Shown: positions 44,229 through 53,358, counted from the first letter of the stretch. The stretch is DNA of 64,000 nucleotides from Pelagibaculum spongiae (GCF_003097315.1 NZ_QDDL01000014.1:32014-96013); one strand, 5' to 3'. The notes: a model not told the origin generated them from the letters alone. Numbers and translations: made by a program.

Positions 44229-44738
44229 TATTTTGGTTTCCTCTTTGACCGCAGAGCGGCAGGTAAAGGCCCGTTAAACCTTAGAGCGCGTTTGAATCCA
44301 CAAGCACAAGCAGAAGCACAACAGTTGTTTTTTGATGTGACTTTTGAGGTGATGGGACATATTGCTAAGGCAGATGGTCAAGTCAGTCAGGCAGAGATTC
44401 ATATAGCCAACTTACTAATGGATCGAATGCAGCTGCATGGCGAAAAGCGTCAGCGAGCACAGCAGGCATTTTCTAAAGGTAAAGTCGCAGATTACCCATT
44501 AGAGCAGCGAGTGATTGAGTTTCGACGCAGCTCGCACGGCCAGTCAAGAAAACTCTTCTTAGAAATTCAACTGCAATCTGCTTTTGCCGATGGTGCAGTG
44601 CATGATGCTGAGCGTCAGGTATTATATCGAGTCGCCAAGAGCCTGCATATTCCGCAGTTGATTGTTGATCAACTGTTAAAAATGGTTGAAGCCAGTATGC
44701 ATTTTCAACAGCAGCAGGCAGGTGGTGTGGCACCAGGA
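44229..44738 (+). repeat. 510-bp block shared by the two djlA copies (copy B)
   Basis: Identical to 41154-41663. See the copy A entry. Confidence 0.92.
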
Positions 44739-45010
44739 AGTAATGAACCGACCATTGAAGATGCCTATGCGCTGTTAGGCGTAGAGCCTTCAATTAACGA
44801 TCGTGATCTGAAAATGGCTTATCGAAAACAGATGAGTGAGCATCACCCTGACAAGTTAGCGTCTCAAGGTGTCGCAAAAGAAGCAATTAAATTAGCTACT
44901 GAGCGTACCCAACAAATTCAGCAAGCTTATGCATTGATTAAAAAGATTCGTAGTAATTGATTGCTTTTTTATTAATTTTTTTTCATGGTTTATGTTCGGC
45001 AATTATTTCT

Positions 45011-45050
45011 AAAATAAAGCCAGCGAATGTAATCGCTGGCTTTATCAAAA
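45011..45050. terminator. Bidirectional terminator between djlA copy 2 and glpX
   Basis: ATAAAGCCAGCG and CGCTGGCTTTAT form a perfect 12-bp stem with an 8-base loop and A/T runs on both sides. It serves the convergent genes. Confidence 0.88.
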
Positions 45051-45051
45051 A

Positions 45052-46062
45052 TTACATTACCAATTTCAATAAAAATTCGTCTTTACGATCTAGGTAATGG
45101 GTTGATTTAATACGGCGGATGGTGCGGGATTTACCACGAATCATCAGCGTTTCGGTAGTGGCTAGATTACCTTTTCGAGTAATACCGTCCAGTAAATCAC
45201 CTTTGGTAATGCCGGTACCGGAAAATACCAAATCATCTGATTTAGCCATGTCTTCCAACTTAAGCAGCTGGCCAACATCCAGTCCCATTTCTTTACAGCG
45301 AGTAATTTCCTGTTCGCCGACTTCACGGTTTTCCGGAGTATCGCCTTTAGCTAGATGGCGAGGTAACAAGCGAGCTTGCATATCGCCGCCTAAGGCGCGA
45401 ACCACTGCAGCAGACACCACCCCTTCAGGTGCTCCGCCAATGCCGTACATTACATCGACTTCTGATTCTGGCATGCAAGCAAGAATTGACAGCGCAACGT
45501 CACCATCAGGAATCGCAAAAACCTTCACGCCGGCAGTGTGCATTTCGGCAATCATTGGTTCGTGGCGAGGTTTGGCTAGAACTGTGACGGTCAGGTCAGA
45601 AAGGGGCTTGTTTAACTTGGCGGCAACGGCCTTCAAGTTATCTAATAAAGGGCGGGAAAGATCGATTGTGTCTTTCAGGCCAGGGCCAACCACGATTTTT
45701 TCCATATACATGTCAGGCGCTTTTAAAAAGCCATCTTTGGTGGTGGCGGCCAATACAGCCAAGGCGTTGGATTGACCCATTGCGGTCATTCGTGTGCCTT
45801 CAATCGGGTCAACTGCGATGTCAATTTTGATGCCATTGCCAGTACCGACTTTTTCTCCGATAAAGAGCATTGGTGCTTCGTCGATCTCACCTTCGCCGAT
45901 CACGATTTCACCATCGATATCGACATGGTTCAGCATAGTTCGCATGGCTTCAACGGCTGCGCCATCTGCAGCGTTCTTATCACCACGGCCCAACCATTTG
46001 TAACCTGCCAAAGCGGCGGCTTCTGTTACTCGTGAAAACTCAATTGCCAGTTCGCGTTTCAT
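45052..46062 (-). CDS. glpX: Class II fructose-1,6-bisphosphatase, GlpX
   Basis: A 336-residue metal-dependent phosphatase that turns fructose-1,6-bisphosphate into fructose-6-phosphate in gluconeogenesis. Family motifs are GDKNAADGAAVEAMR, IVIGEGEIDEAPML and the metal-binding IAVDPIEGTRMTAMGQSNALAVLA, with PDGDVALSILACMPESEVD and GIGGAPEGVVSAA later. It is transcribed alone, converging on djlA copy 2 across a shared terminator. Confidence 0.96.
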   Translation of the reverse strand: MKRELAIEFSRVTEAAALAGYKWLGRGDKNAADGAAVEAMRTMLNHVDIDGEIVIGEGEIDEAPMLFIGEKVGTGNGIKIDIAVDPIEGTRMTAMGQSNALAVLAATTKDGFLKAPDMYMEKIVVGPGLKDTIDLSRPLLDNLKAVAAKLNKPLSDLTVTVLAKPRHEPMIAEMHTAGVKVFAIPDGDVALSILACMPESEVDVMYGIGGAPEGVVSAAVVRALGGDMQARLLPRHLAKGDTPENREVGEQEITRCKEMGLDVGQLLKLEDMAKSDDLVFSGTGITKGDLLDGITRKGNLATTETLMIRGKSRTIRRIKSTHYLDRKDEFLLKLVM

Positions 46063-46548
46063 AACTGCCTGTTCATATGAGGGAAAGATTCGCGGCGCAA
46101 TCTACCACAACTTGGATCACAAAAACATTGACCCCAACATTTGTTGGGTTGGCTTTTCAATTGGTTGCAGAAGTTGTTGAGTTTGTTGAGAGAAGTAATT
46201 GATTAATTTAATCGGGTAAATGCCCAAGCGAGAAGCCATAGAAAAAATTCAAAACGTAAAAGAGAGAATAAAAAAACGGTTAAATGTGAGCGATCTATCA
46301 TCGGTTGTCATAGTGACGATAAAAGCAGCGCTTGAGTTTGACAGTTTGTTACTTCTCGACAACTGTCAAAGTATCGCTTTTTTAGTTTGTTTTAATGCAT
46401 CAGCTAATGACAGATTTAATAGCTTCTCATGCTTTTGTGATGAGTTCTATGAAGGGTTCGTTTTGTGGTGGATTGCTTTGAAATCTCAAAGCAGGTCATC
46501 AGGTAGTAATCGGCAGTAGCAGTATTGCAGTAACAAAAGGTGCAAGCC
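46063..46548. other. Region upstream of glpX with a terminator-like structure
   Basis: No gene is convincing here. A 99-codon plus-strand frame from 46220 runs straight through a strong hairpin and its composition does not look coding. The hairpin at 46321-46386 is listed separately and could end a small RNA. Confidence 0.4.
46321..46386 (+). terminator. Strong terminator-like hairpin, possible small RNA end
   Basis: TTTGACAGTT (46337-46346) and AACTGTCAAA (46361-46370) form a perfect 10-bp stem; outside it AAAAGC at 46321 faces GCTTTTTT. The T run after the stem is as expected for Rho-independent termination, but no gene lies directly upstream. Confidence 0.5.
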
Positions 46549-46698
46549 ATGAAGTCTCGCCTTAGATGTTCGGTCACTCGGTTGCATAAAAAAATTCAAC
46601 AACAGCGTAAGCGTTCTAGCTGGCAGCATTGTAAAGCCTGTCATCAGCAGCATCCTCAAAAAAAATCTCCAGAAATTCCATGCTTGGACGGTGATTAA
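46549..46698 (+). CDS. Small basic hypothetical protein, 49 residues
   Basis: A short frame starting MKSRLRCSVTRLHKKIQQQR and ending PEIPCLDGD, with a CxxCH-like WQHCKACHQQ in the middle. It has an AAAGGTGC ribosome site and is followed 9 bp later by a strong terminator, which favours a real gene. I know no family; a metal-binding or nucleic-acid-binding peptide is possible. Confidence 0.5.
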   Translation: MKSRLRCSVTRLHKKIQQQRKRSSWQHCKACHQQHPQKKSPEIPCLDGD

Positions 46699-46706
46699 TT
46701 ATTAAT

Positions 46707-46742
46707 TAAAAAAGCCAGATCTTAAATAGATCTGGCTTTTTA
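46707..46742. terminator. Bidirectional terminator
   Basis: AAAAAAGCCAGATCT and AGATCTGGCTTTTT form a long stem around a short loop. It serves the small plus-strand gene and the convergent DUF4124 gene. Confidence 0.9.
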
Positions 46743-46762
46743 TAATTAAACAGCCAAATAAA

Positions 46763-47269
46763 TTATAAATTATCAAGCTGCTTGAGGCGATTTTCATTGG
46801 CTTGCTTTAACATCGCTTCGACTTGCTGCGCTTGTTCTAATGCTTTTGCTGCGTTATCTGGCAAAAATACTGAATCTATTTCCGTCGGCTTTTTGGGCAG
46901 TGCTTTATTGCCGGTTTCTTGCTGTTCTTCAGCGGACTTCTGCACCAGCTGACTGATTTTAATACTGGTGTTGTAGGTCACCTGCTTTTCTTCGGCACCA
47001 TTAACTTGGCTGTCTGAAAAATGCCATTGACCATTTTCATCCTGCCAGCGCCATACGGTAGATGTGGCATCCGGGTCATTCTGGTCTGATTCAATCAGCT
47101 GGGACAACTGAGCTGAAATCTGATCTGATACCTGAGTTAGCGGGTTGGATAGCTCTGGTGCTTTAAGCTGATCCAGCTTTAGAAAAGGTACGCCGCCAGG
47201 GCCTTTTATTACAAATAAAGCACCAAATGCAACGGCAACAAATAACATCAATTTAAAGAAAAAACGCAT
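46763..47269 (-). CDS. DUF4124 domain protein with N-terminal membrane helix
   Basis: A protein of about 168 residues. It has one N-terminal membrane segment (FFFKLMLFVAVAFGALFVI), then a linker, and a DUF4124 motif (VWRWQDENGQWHFSDSQV) as seen in many gammaproteobacterial envelope proteins. The C-terminus is helical. The ATG at 47269 overlaps the stop of the upstream gene as TAATG, a sign of translational coupling; ATGs at 47275 and 47287 are alternatives. Function unknown. Confidence 0.85.
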   Translation of the reverse strand: MRFFFKLMLFVAVAFGALFVIKGPGGVPFLKLDQLKAPELSNPLTQVSDQISAQLSQLIESDQNDPDATSTVWRWQDENGQWHFSDSQVNGAEEKQVTYNTSIKISQLVQKSAEEQQETGNKALPKKPTEIDSVFLPDNAAKALEQAQQVEAMLKQANENRLKQLDNL

Positions 47270-47730
47270 TAACATTGGCTGATCCATTGCTCTAGTTCAG
47301 ACCAGGTCGGGTGGTGCGGTAAATCGTAAAATTCGGCAGTAATCGCCAGGTTTTTTTCCAACAAGGCACCGGCTTCCGTCTTCTTCCAGCTCGAAGTGGC
47401 ATCTTGTAGCCATTGCAGTACTTTTTTCTCTGCATCCAATTCAGCTTGTGCAATATCGTCAGCCAACTTGTGTTGCCCCTGAACCCGAGCAAAACGACGG
47501 GCATTGCGTAGCGGTTTCACTACCTGGTCATTCCATGGGCTAATTCGGTTGCTCAGCTCAGCAATCCGTACACTATTAAGTTTGATCTGGCGGCTAGCTA
47601 GCCAGCTGGCAGCCATTACTAACAATGGATTGATGCCATCTTCATCCTGCAGTTTTAAAAAACTGTCCCGAATATGGGTGTTTTCCCATAACGAGCAACC
47701 GTAATCCCAAAGCTGACTTTCTTGACCCAT
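47269..47730 (-). CDS. TIGR02444 family protein
   Basis: A 153-residue soluble protein of the TIGR02444 family, with LWDYGCSLWENTHIRDSFLKLQDEDGINPLLVMAASWLA as its signature. The start at 47730 has AAGGAGCG upstream; the open frame to 47799 is not needed. Its role is unknown, but the gene is regularly found divergent from the ABC-F gene yheS in pseudomonads and relatives, as here. Confidence 0.9.
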   Translation of the reverse strand: MGQESQLWDYGCSLWENTHIRDSFLKLQDEDGINPLLVMAASWLASRQIKLNSVRIAELSNRISPWNDQVVKPLRNARRFARVQGQHKLADDIAQAELDAEKKVLQWLQDATSSWKKTEAGALLEKNLAITAEFYDLPHHPTWSELEQWISQC

Positions 47731-47898
47731 ATGAACGCTCCTTTTACCTGAAAATACGCCGCACGAACACTGAATAATCGCTTGCACCCAGTATGCCAAT
47801 GAACTGAATGATCCATCTGATTGGCTTACAGCATACTAGCTGCTCCAGATTTTGCTTAAAGGATACTTCCCTATGGCGAAGTGATAAACTCCCGCGCC

Positions 47899-49812
47899 AT
47901 GATTCGACTGCAAAATCTTTCCCTCCGCCGTGGCACCAAGCTACTGCTTGAGGATGTGAACCTTACTCTTCATGCCGGAAACCGTGTAGGTCTTACCGGC
48001 GCAAATGGCTGTGGCAAATCTTCGCTATTGGCCTTATTACGTGGTGAATTAACGGTAGATGCGGGTGATTTGGAGCTTCCAAGCCACTTAGCAATTGCCC
48101 ATGTTGCCCAAGAAACTCCTGCATTGGAAAAGTCAGCAATTGATCACGTGATCGATGGCGACCATGAATTTCGACTGTTGGAATCTCAACTAGCTGAAGC
48201 AGAGCAAGCCAATAATGGTGAGCAGCTAGGCCTGTTGCATGGAAAAATTGATGCAATTGGCGGCTATGCGATTCAGTCTCGTGCCGGTCAATTACTGCAT
48301 GGTTTGGGCTTTACTGCCAAGCAACAGTTACATCCGGTCAGTAGTTTTTCCGGTGGATGGCGAATGCGCTTAAACTTGGCGCAAGCCTTGTTATGCCGTT
48401 CTGATTTATTATTACTCGATGAGCCAACCAACCACTTGGATCTAGAAGCGGTATTGTGGCTAGAGCAGTGGCTGAAGGTTTATTCAGGTACCTTATTACT
48501 GATCTCCCACGATAGGGATTTCCTAGACAGTGTTTGCTCGCATATCACTCATATTGAACACCAGCGCGCCAACAGTTATACCGGTAACTACAGTGATTTT
48601 GAGCGCCAGCGAGCGGCGCGATTAATCCAGCAACAATCAGCCTTTGAAAAGCAGCAGCGAGAAAGAGCCCATATGGAATCTTTCATTCGCCGCTTTAAAG
48701 CTAAGGCAACCAAAGCCAAGCAGGCACAAAGCCGTATAAAAGCTTTGGAGCGAATGGAAGTGATCACGGCGGCGCATATCGACTCGCCATTCCATTTCGT
48801 TTTTCGTGAGCCAGAAAAACAGCCAAACCCACTGTTGCAATTGAACAAAGTAGATTTCGGCTATGCCGAACAACCACCGATATTTAAACAGCTGAATATA
48901 AACTTGGCACCCGGTAGCCGTTTGGCATTACTTGGCCCTAACGGTGCCGGTAAATCGACCTTAATTAAATTGTTATGTGGTGAGTTAGCGGCCACTATCG
49001 GTGAGCGTAAAGCACATGATGATTTAAAACTGGGCTATTTTGCTCAGCACCAGTTAGAACTACTCGACCCACAAGCAAGTGCTTTGCTGCATGTGCAGCG
49101 GTTAGACCCTAAAGCGCGCGAACAAGATATACGTGATTTTTTGGGCGGCTTTAACTTCCGTGGTGAACAGGCAGATTCGCCAGTAGCACCTTTTTCCGGC
49201 GGTGAAAAAGCCCGCTTGGTTCTGGCGATGTTGGTGTATCAAAAGCCCAATTTATTATTGCTGGACGAACCGACCAACCATCTAGATTTAGAGATGCGTC
49301 ATGCATTGACCATGGCTCTGCAAGATTATCCTGGTGCATTGGTTCTGGTCAGTCACGATCGACATTTATTGCGTACCGTGGCCGATGAACTTTATTTAGT
49401 TGACAGTCAAGCATTGCAGCCATTTACCGGTGATTTGGAAGACTATCAGCGCTGGTTAACCGAACGAAACCGTGAGCAGGCTGCGGCAGAAAAAGCTGCT
49501 GAATCGGATGGTTTGGAAAAGTCAGCCAGTAGTGCGGCTAATCGTAAAGAGCAGCGTAAACTGGATGCTGAAAAGCGTAAATCGCTTAAACCGTTACAAG
49601 ATAAGCTCAAGAAAGCTGAAAAACGGTTAGATCAAGTGAATGAATTACTGGACCAAGCTGAAGCAGAATTAGCCAAGCCAGAAATTTATGATCAAACCAA
49701 TAAAGCCAAATTGGCGGAACTGCTACAGCAGCAGGGCAGTCTTAAATCAGAGCAAGAACAGTTAGAAGAAAGCTGGATGGAATTAACCGATCAGCTGGAA
49801 GAGATGGTGTGA
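47899..49812 (+). CDS. yheS: ABC-F family ATPase, YheS-like
   Basis: A 637-residue soluble protein with two ABC domains and no membrane part, as in ABC-F translation factors. Walker A motifs are GANGCGKSS and GPNGAGKST, signatures are FSGGWRMR and FSGGEKAR, and Walker B segments LLLLDEPTNHLDLE occur twice. The linker and the C-terminal coiled coil (KPLQDKLKKAEKRLDQVNELL) match YheS, which relieves ribosome stalling. The ATG at 47899 (MIRLQNLSLRRG) is preferred to GTG at 47881. Confidence 0.94.
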   Translation: MIRLQNLSLRRGTKLLLEDVNLTLHAGNRVGLTGANGCGKSSLLALLRGELTVDAGDLELPSHLAIAHVAQETPALEKSAIDHVIDGDHEFRLLESQLAEAEQANNGEQLGLLHGKIDAIGGYAIQSRAGQLLHGLGFTAKQQLHPVSSFSGGWRMRLNLAQALLCRSDLLLLDEPTNHLDLEAVLWLEQWLKVYSGTLLLISHDRDFLDSVCSHITHIEHQRANSYTGNYSDFERQRAARLIQQQSAFEKQQRERAHMESFIRRFKAKATKAKQAQSRIKALERMEVITAAHIDSPFHFVFREPEKQPNPLLQLNKVDFGYAEQPPIFKQLNINLAPGSRLALLGPNGAGKSTLIKLLCGELAATIGERKAHDDLKLGYFAQHQLELLDPQASALLHVQRLDPKAREQDIRDFLGGFNFRGEQADSPVAPFSGGEKARLVLAMLVYQKPNLLLLDEPTNHLDLEMRHALTMALQDYPGALVLVSHDRHLLRTVADELYLVDSQALQPFTGDLEDYQRWLTERNREQAAAEKAAESDGLEKSASSAANRKEQRKLDAEKRKSLKPLQDKLKKAEKRLDQVNELLDQAEAELAKPEIYDQTNKAKLAELLQQQGSLKSEQEQLEESWMELTDQLEEMV

Positions 49813-50099
49813 TTGTTTGATGCAATAATTAAGAAGGAAATGGTTAAGTTCCGTCATTCCGTATAGAGATGGTGGAACCCAGTTGCCAAGGAAGGCAATG
49901 TTTAAATTTGGAGCAAATTTTGAGATAAAAATTCCAGTTTTCAGTTTCGTATATTCATCTGCGACCTGTTAATTGAGAAGCGGTTTAACTTCCCTGCCAC
50001 TGGCTCCCCGCCAATCCCTGACGAGAATGACGAGAATGACGCGGGGCTAACAACTAATCATCAGCATTTTTTGCTGAATGGTTAAATCAGGTTTACTAA

Positions 50100-50324
50100 A
50101 TGATTAAAAAACGCTTTATTGCCGGGGCTATTTGTAAAAGCTGCGGAAAAATGGACACGATTAAGTCCTGGGAAGACGAAGGCCTTCATTATGCCCATTG
50201 TGTGGCTTGTGAAGATTTGCAAACCCTCGATACCAACAAGTCGACTCGCACGGTATTAAAAGATCTGACCAAGCCGCCAAAAGATCCCAGTGTACCTCAG
50301 GCGATTATCTGGAATGGTGAGTAA
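50100..50324 (+). CDS. yheV: YheV family putative metal-binding protein
   Basis: A 74-residue protein of the YheV (DUF2387) family. Two cysteine pairs (CKSCGK and CVAC) form a likely zinc ribbon. The C-terminal PSVPQAIIWNGE is typical. YheV is often encoded next to yheS, as here, but its function is unknown. A DUF1904 gene follows on the same strand 28 bp later. Confidence 0.93.
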   Translation: MIKKRFIAGAICKSCGKMDTIKSWEDEGLHYAHCVACEDLQTLDTNKSTRTVLKDLTKPPKDPSVPQAIIWNGE

Positions 50325-50352
50325 CTCTAGGTTTAATTAAAGGATTATCCCG

Positions 50353-50685
50353 ATGCCCCATTTAAGAATTCGCGGTGTTGATCAGCAACAAGCAGAATCA
50401 CTCAGTTTTAGCTTGCCGCAAATTCTAGCTGAGCCATTGTCGATCAAACCATCGGCTGTGCCATTAGAATGGATCAGCAGTCAACTGCTGATTAATGGTC
50501 AAACCCAACTCAAACCATTGCTCGAAGTGCATTGGTTTGCTCGGCCGCAAGCGCAGCAAGATCAAATTGCTCAAGTATTAACCCATGAACTGAATCGTGT
50601 TTTGGGCAGTAAAATGGATTATTCTGTTGTCTTCTATGTAATGGATAAATCAGCTTACTATCGAAACGGACAACATTTCGGGTAA
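50353..50685 (+). CDS. DUF1904 family protein
   Basis: A 110-residue protein of the DUF1904 family, which has a tautomerase-like fold. It starts MPHLRIRGVD and has LLEVHWFARPQAQQDQIAQVL and YSVVFYVMDKSAYYRNGQHF as typical segments. Proline at position 2 is notable because tautomerases use Pro1 after methionine removal, but a reaction is not established. It is probably cotranscribed with yheV. Confidence 0.88.
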   Translation: MPHLRIRGVDQQQAESLSFSLPQILAEPLSIKPSAVPLEWISSQLLINGQTQLKPLLEVHWFARPQAQQDQIAQVLTHELNRVLGSKMDYSVVFYVMDKSAYYRNGQHFG

Positions 50686-50888
50686 TGGTTTGTGATTAGT
50701 TAAACCAAAGCATTTCGGCTAACAAAAACACTCCGCTGGGAAGTTGACCCGAGCCAGATCAGGTATAACTGACCGATTTCAGGTACAATAACCGCCCAAC
50801 AGGAACCCTTGATTAGATGTCTGCTGATCAAACTGTTGGAGTGATACTTGCCGAGTCGCAAGATCAGCCATCAGCAACGCCTGGACCT

Positions 50889-50925
50889 GAGAGATGATGA
50901 GAAAAACTCATCAAATCACCTCTCT
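50889..50925 (+). other. Hairpin in the udk leader
   Basis: GAGAGATGATGAG faces CTCATC and CCTCTC around a short A-rich loop, 31 bp before the udk start. It has no T run and may affect translation of udk. Confidence 0.45.
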
Positions 50926-50955
50926 AATAAACCTAAATATTAATTTGAGACTCAT

Positions 50956-51579
50956 ATGAGCCAGAACACTATCCTTGTGGGAATTGCCGGTGCTTCAGCA
51001 TCTGGTAAAAGCCTGTTAGCAGAAACCCTCAGCTCCGCTTTTGAAACTGATCAGCTATGCATGATCTCTGAGGATTCTTATTACAAGGATCAGACTCACA
51101 TGAGTATGGATCAACGGGTACAGACCAACTATGACCACCCGGAATCCATGGACCACGATTTAATGTTGCAGCATTTGCAGGCATTAAAACGCGGTGAAAC
51201 TATCGATGTGCCTGTATATGATTATGCCGAGCACAACCGGTCTAAAGAAGTGCGAAAAGTTTCGCCTTCACGAGTAGTAATCTATGAAGGTATTTTGCTA
51301 TTTGTTGACCCGCGGATTCGTCAGCAGTTTGATTTACGTTTCTTTATGGATACGCCGCTGGATATCTGCCTGATTCGCCGTATGCAGCGAGATATCGAAT
51401 CTCGTGGCCGTAGCGTGGAGTCGGTTATTAATCAGTACATGGAAACAGTGCGTCCTATGTACATGCAGTTTATTGAGCCATCACGCCAGCATGCGGATTT
51501 AATTATCCCTCGTGGCGGTAAAAACAAAATTGCAATTGATCTGATTAAAACCAAGATTATGGATTTGGTTAAAGGCTAA
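50956..51579 (+). CDS. udk: Uridine kinase
   Basis: A 207-residue kinase that phosphorylates uridine and cytidine in pyrimidine salvage. The Walker A motif is GIAGASASGKS at residues about 9-19. Family segments are SEDSYYKDQ, NYDHPESMDHDLM, IDVPVYDYAEHNR and VVIYEGILLFVD, followed by LIRRMQRDIESRGRS. Size and motifs fit Udk closely. A strong terminator follows. Confidence 0.95.
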   Translation: MSQNTILVGIAGASASGKSLLAETLSSAFETDQLCMISEDSYYKDQTHMSMDQRVQTNYDHPESMDHDLMLQHLQALKRGETIDVPVYDYAEHNRSKEVRKVSPSRVVIYEGILLFVDPRIRQQFDLRFFMDTPLDICLIRRMQRDIESRGRSVESVINQYMETVRPMYMQFIEPSRQHADLIIPRGGKNKIAIDLIKTKIMDLVKG

Positions 51580-51592
51580 TCGATTAATAAAT

Positions 51593-51628
51593 AAAAAAGG
51601 CTGACTTTATAAGTCAGCCTTTTTTTAT
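51593..51628. terminator. Bidirectional terminator between udk and the cobA-like gene
   Basis: AAAAAAGGCTGACTT and AAGTCAGCCTTTTTTT arms form a long perfect stem with a 4-base loop. The genes on both sides converge on it. Confidence 0.93.
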
Positions 51629-51641
51629 GAGTAAATTTCAG

Positions 51642-53033
51642 TTAATTTTCTGACATCTCTACAGCCATTTCTTTCTGTGGTGCATTTTTTATATATCGGA
51701 AATCCAGCCCGTATTTTTCACCTAGTGGAATTAGCGTTTTATGTCGGGTGTACCAAGTGGCACCTTTGATTTTGTCGAACTCTTGAAGCTGGCACAAAGC
51801 TTCCAATGAGAAGCGGTCATCGACATAAACTTTATCCGCTCGCTCTAATCTAAAGCGCTGCTTTAGTGCTTTGCGCTGCCAAACCTGCAAACATTTTGAA
51901 TGATTGCCTACTGAGCGAGGGCCGTGAAGTAATAAAGCATCCTTTGGTAATTCAGACTTCGACATTTGTTCAGTATCAGTTAAGCCAATTTCTTTTAATA
52001 CGTTGTAGCTATGTTCGCCACAGGCAATTAGTCGAATGCCAGCCAGCTTTCGAATATCCAACCCAAATTCCGGCAGTGCGCGTTTAAAAGCGCAGGCACT
52101 TTGCCGATCAGCAAAAGCAATGACCTTTTCACTGCAAATATTTTTCCAGCGGATTGAGTCAATTAAATATTCCGGTGTCCACAATGGAAGTGACATAGAG
52201 ATTGCGCCCATGTCTTCTAATGCGGCTTGCATAGTGTGTAAATTACGACCGGCAATTAAGACTCTTTGCTGATTCATTGGCAGCTTGGCGCGCCAATTCA
52301 TTTCACTGCGTAAACCAACTACTTCGCCAACAATAATAATCGCTGGGTTTTCATTATTGAGTGCGGCAATTTTTTCTGCGATGGTTTCCAGCGTGCCTTC
52401 AGTTTCCACTTGTTCCGCACTGGTGGCTGCTGAGATGTGGATAACCGGTGTTTGCGGGTTTCGACCGTTTTTTACTAACCGATCAACACATTTGTCGATT
52501 TTTTTAGAGGCCATATAAAGCACCAACGTGCCAGAACCTTTACCCATTGACTCCCAGGAAGTCAGCGCGGTTGAGCTCATATGGCCACTGGCCAGCGTAA
52601 CGTCTGATGCCATTCCGCCGCTGGTTAAAGGAAAACCTGCGTAAACCGATGCGCCCAAACCGGCAGTGATTCCTGGAATAATTTCAAAAGGGATTTGATG
52701 GTCGTTCAGATCTCGACACTCTTCTGTGCCGCGGCCAAAGATAAAGGGATCGCCTGCTTTTAATCGCAGTACCGACTTTCCTTGGTTGGCTAGTTCAATG
52801 ACTCGAGGATGCATGCCATAAACGATGCCGCCGTTATAACCGCGATAGCCAACGGCTTCCATATCAGCATCTTCTGGTGCCAGAGCCAAAAGTGCCGGGT
52901 TAATGAGGGCGTCGTAGCAAATCACATCGACTCGCGACATCAGGTCTAGCGTTCTTCTTGGCAATAAGCCAGGGTCACCCGGACCTCCGCCTGCTAAATA
53001 GACCTTTCCTTTGTTGATTTGCGCCTTGCTCAT
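51642..53033 (-). CDS. cobA: Uroporphyrinogen-III C-methyltransferase fused to a HemD-like domain
   Basis: A 463-residue fusion. Residues 1-255 are a SAM-dependent uroporphyrinogen-III methyltransferase (CobA/SUMT): VYLAGGGPGDPGLL at the start, then FIFGRGTEECRDL, IPGITAGLGASVYAGFPLT and LVLYMASKKID. The product precorrin-2 feeds siroheme and cobalamin synthesis. Residues from about 262 to 440 resemble uroporphyrinogen-III synthase (HemD) in order, but key stretches are poorly conserved, so that domain may be weak or inactive. It converges on udk. Confidence 0.88.
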   Translation of the reverse strand: MSKAQINKGKVYLAGGGPGDPGLLPRRTLDLMSRVDVICYDALINPALLALAPEDADMEAVGYRGYNGGIVYGMHPRVIELANQGKSVLRLKAGDPFIFGRGTEECRDLNDHQIPFEIIPGITAGLGASVYAGFPLTSGGMASDVTLASGHMSSTALTSWESMGKGSGTLVLYMASKKIDKCVDRLVKNGRNPQTPVIHISAATSAEQVETEGTLETIAEKIAALNNENPAIIIVGEVVGLRSEMNWRAKLPMNQQRVLIAGRNLHTMQAALEDMGAISMSLPLWTPEYLIDSIRWKNICSEKVIAFADRQSACAFKRALPEFGLDIRKLAGIRLIACGEHSYNVLKEIGLTDTEQMSKSELPKDALLLHGPRSVGNHSKCLQVWQRKALKQRFRLERADKVYVDDRFSLEALCQLQEFDKIKGATWYTRHKTLIPLGEKYGLDFRYIKNAPQKEMAVEMSEN

Positions 53034-53358
53034 ACTGATTCCACCGAAATATATGCTGCTTTTACTGAATATTGCCGTTGTTTCCAGCTATAGCCTGTTG
53101 CTTAAAGTGTGACAGATGCACCAATGCTGTGCACCTGTTGAATAAGACCGGCCGTGATTGCATCATTATTGCCGAGATCAAGCCAAATTGGGGCATAAAA
53201 GCTGAAAACTGTAGCGGATACCTGATACAAGGCAAAACTTAGGCCGAACGGACAAAACTCAAATCACACTATGTAAAATTTGACGACTAACAAACAAAAA
53301 CGGCTGACAAGGTGCCAGCCGTAGCAGTATTTTCGAATATTATGAGTTGATCCGAATC
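53034..53358. other. Gap between cobA-like and cobJ genes with a possible small frame
   Basis: No gene is firmly supported. A minus-strand frame at 53102-53230 starts with TTG and reads MYQVSATVFSFYAPIWLDLG and on to HSIGASVTL, which looks more coding-like than chance, and it is open for a further 11 codons upstream. It could be the tail of a lost gene. The cobJ terminator lies at 53295-53323. Confidence 0.4.
53295..53323 (-). terminator. Terminator of cobJ
   Basis: On the minus strand ACGGCTG and CAGCCGT pair around a 9-base loop and run into TTTTTG. It lies 36 bp past the cobJ stop, so cobJ and the cobA-like gene are probably separate transcripts. Confidence 0.75.

Larger units (their letters stand above)
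44151..44960 (+). pseudogene. DjlA-like co-chaperone, copy 2, frameshifted by a 7-bp repeat
   Basis: Reading from the ATG pair at 44151 gives MMGKLLGSLIGYWL, which then leaves frame and stops early. Removing one of three ATTGGCT units (44175-44195 region) restores MMGKLLGSLIGYWLWGWVGA joined to LIGVYFGFLFDRR and the rest, exactly the length of copy 1. From 44178 the correct frame runs open to the stop, so a shorter product could start at an internal TTG. The TerB and J domains (HPD in EHHPDKLA) are intact. It could be a pseudogene or a slippage-switched gene. Confidence 0.8.

Noticed and set aside
46220..46519. Plus-strand open frame of 99 codons upstream of the small basic gene
   Set aside because: A strong terminator-like hairpin lies in its middle and the codon use does not resemble neighbours; treated as non-coding.
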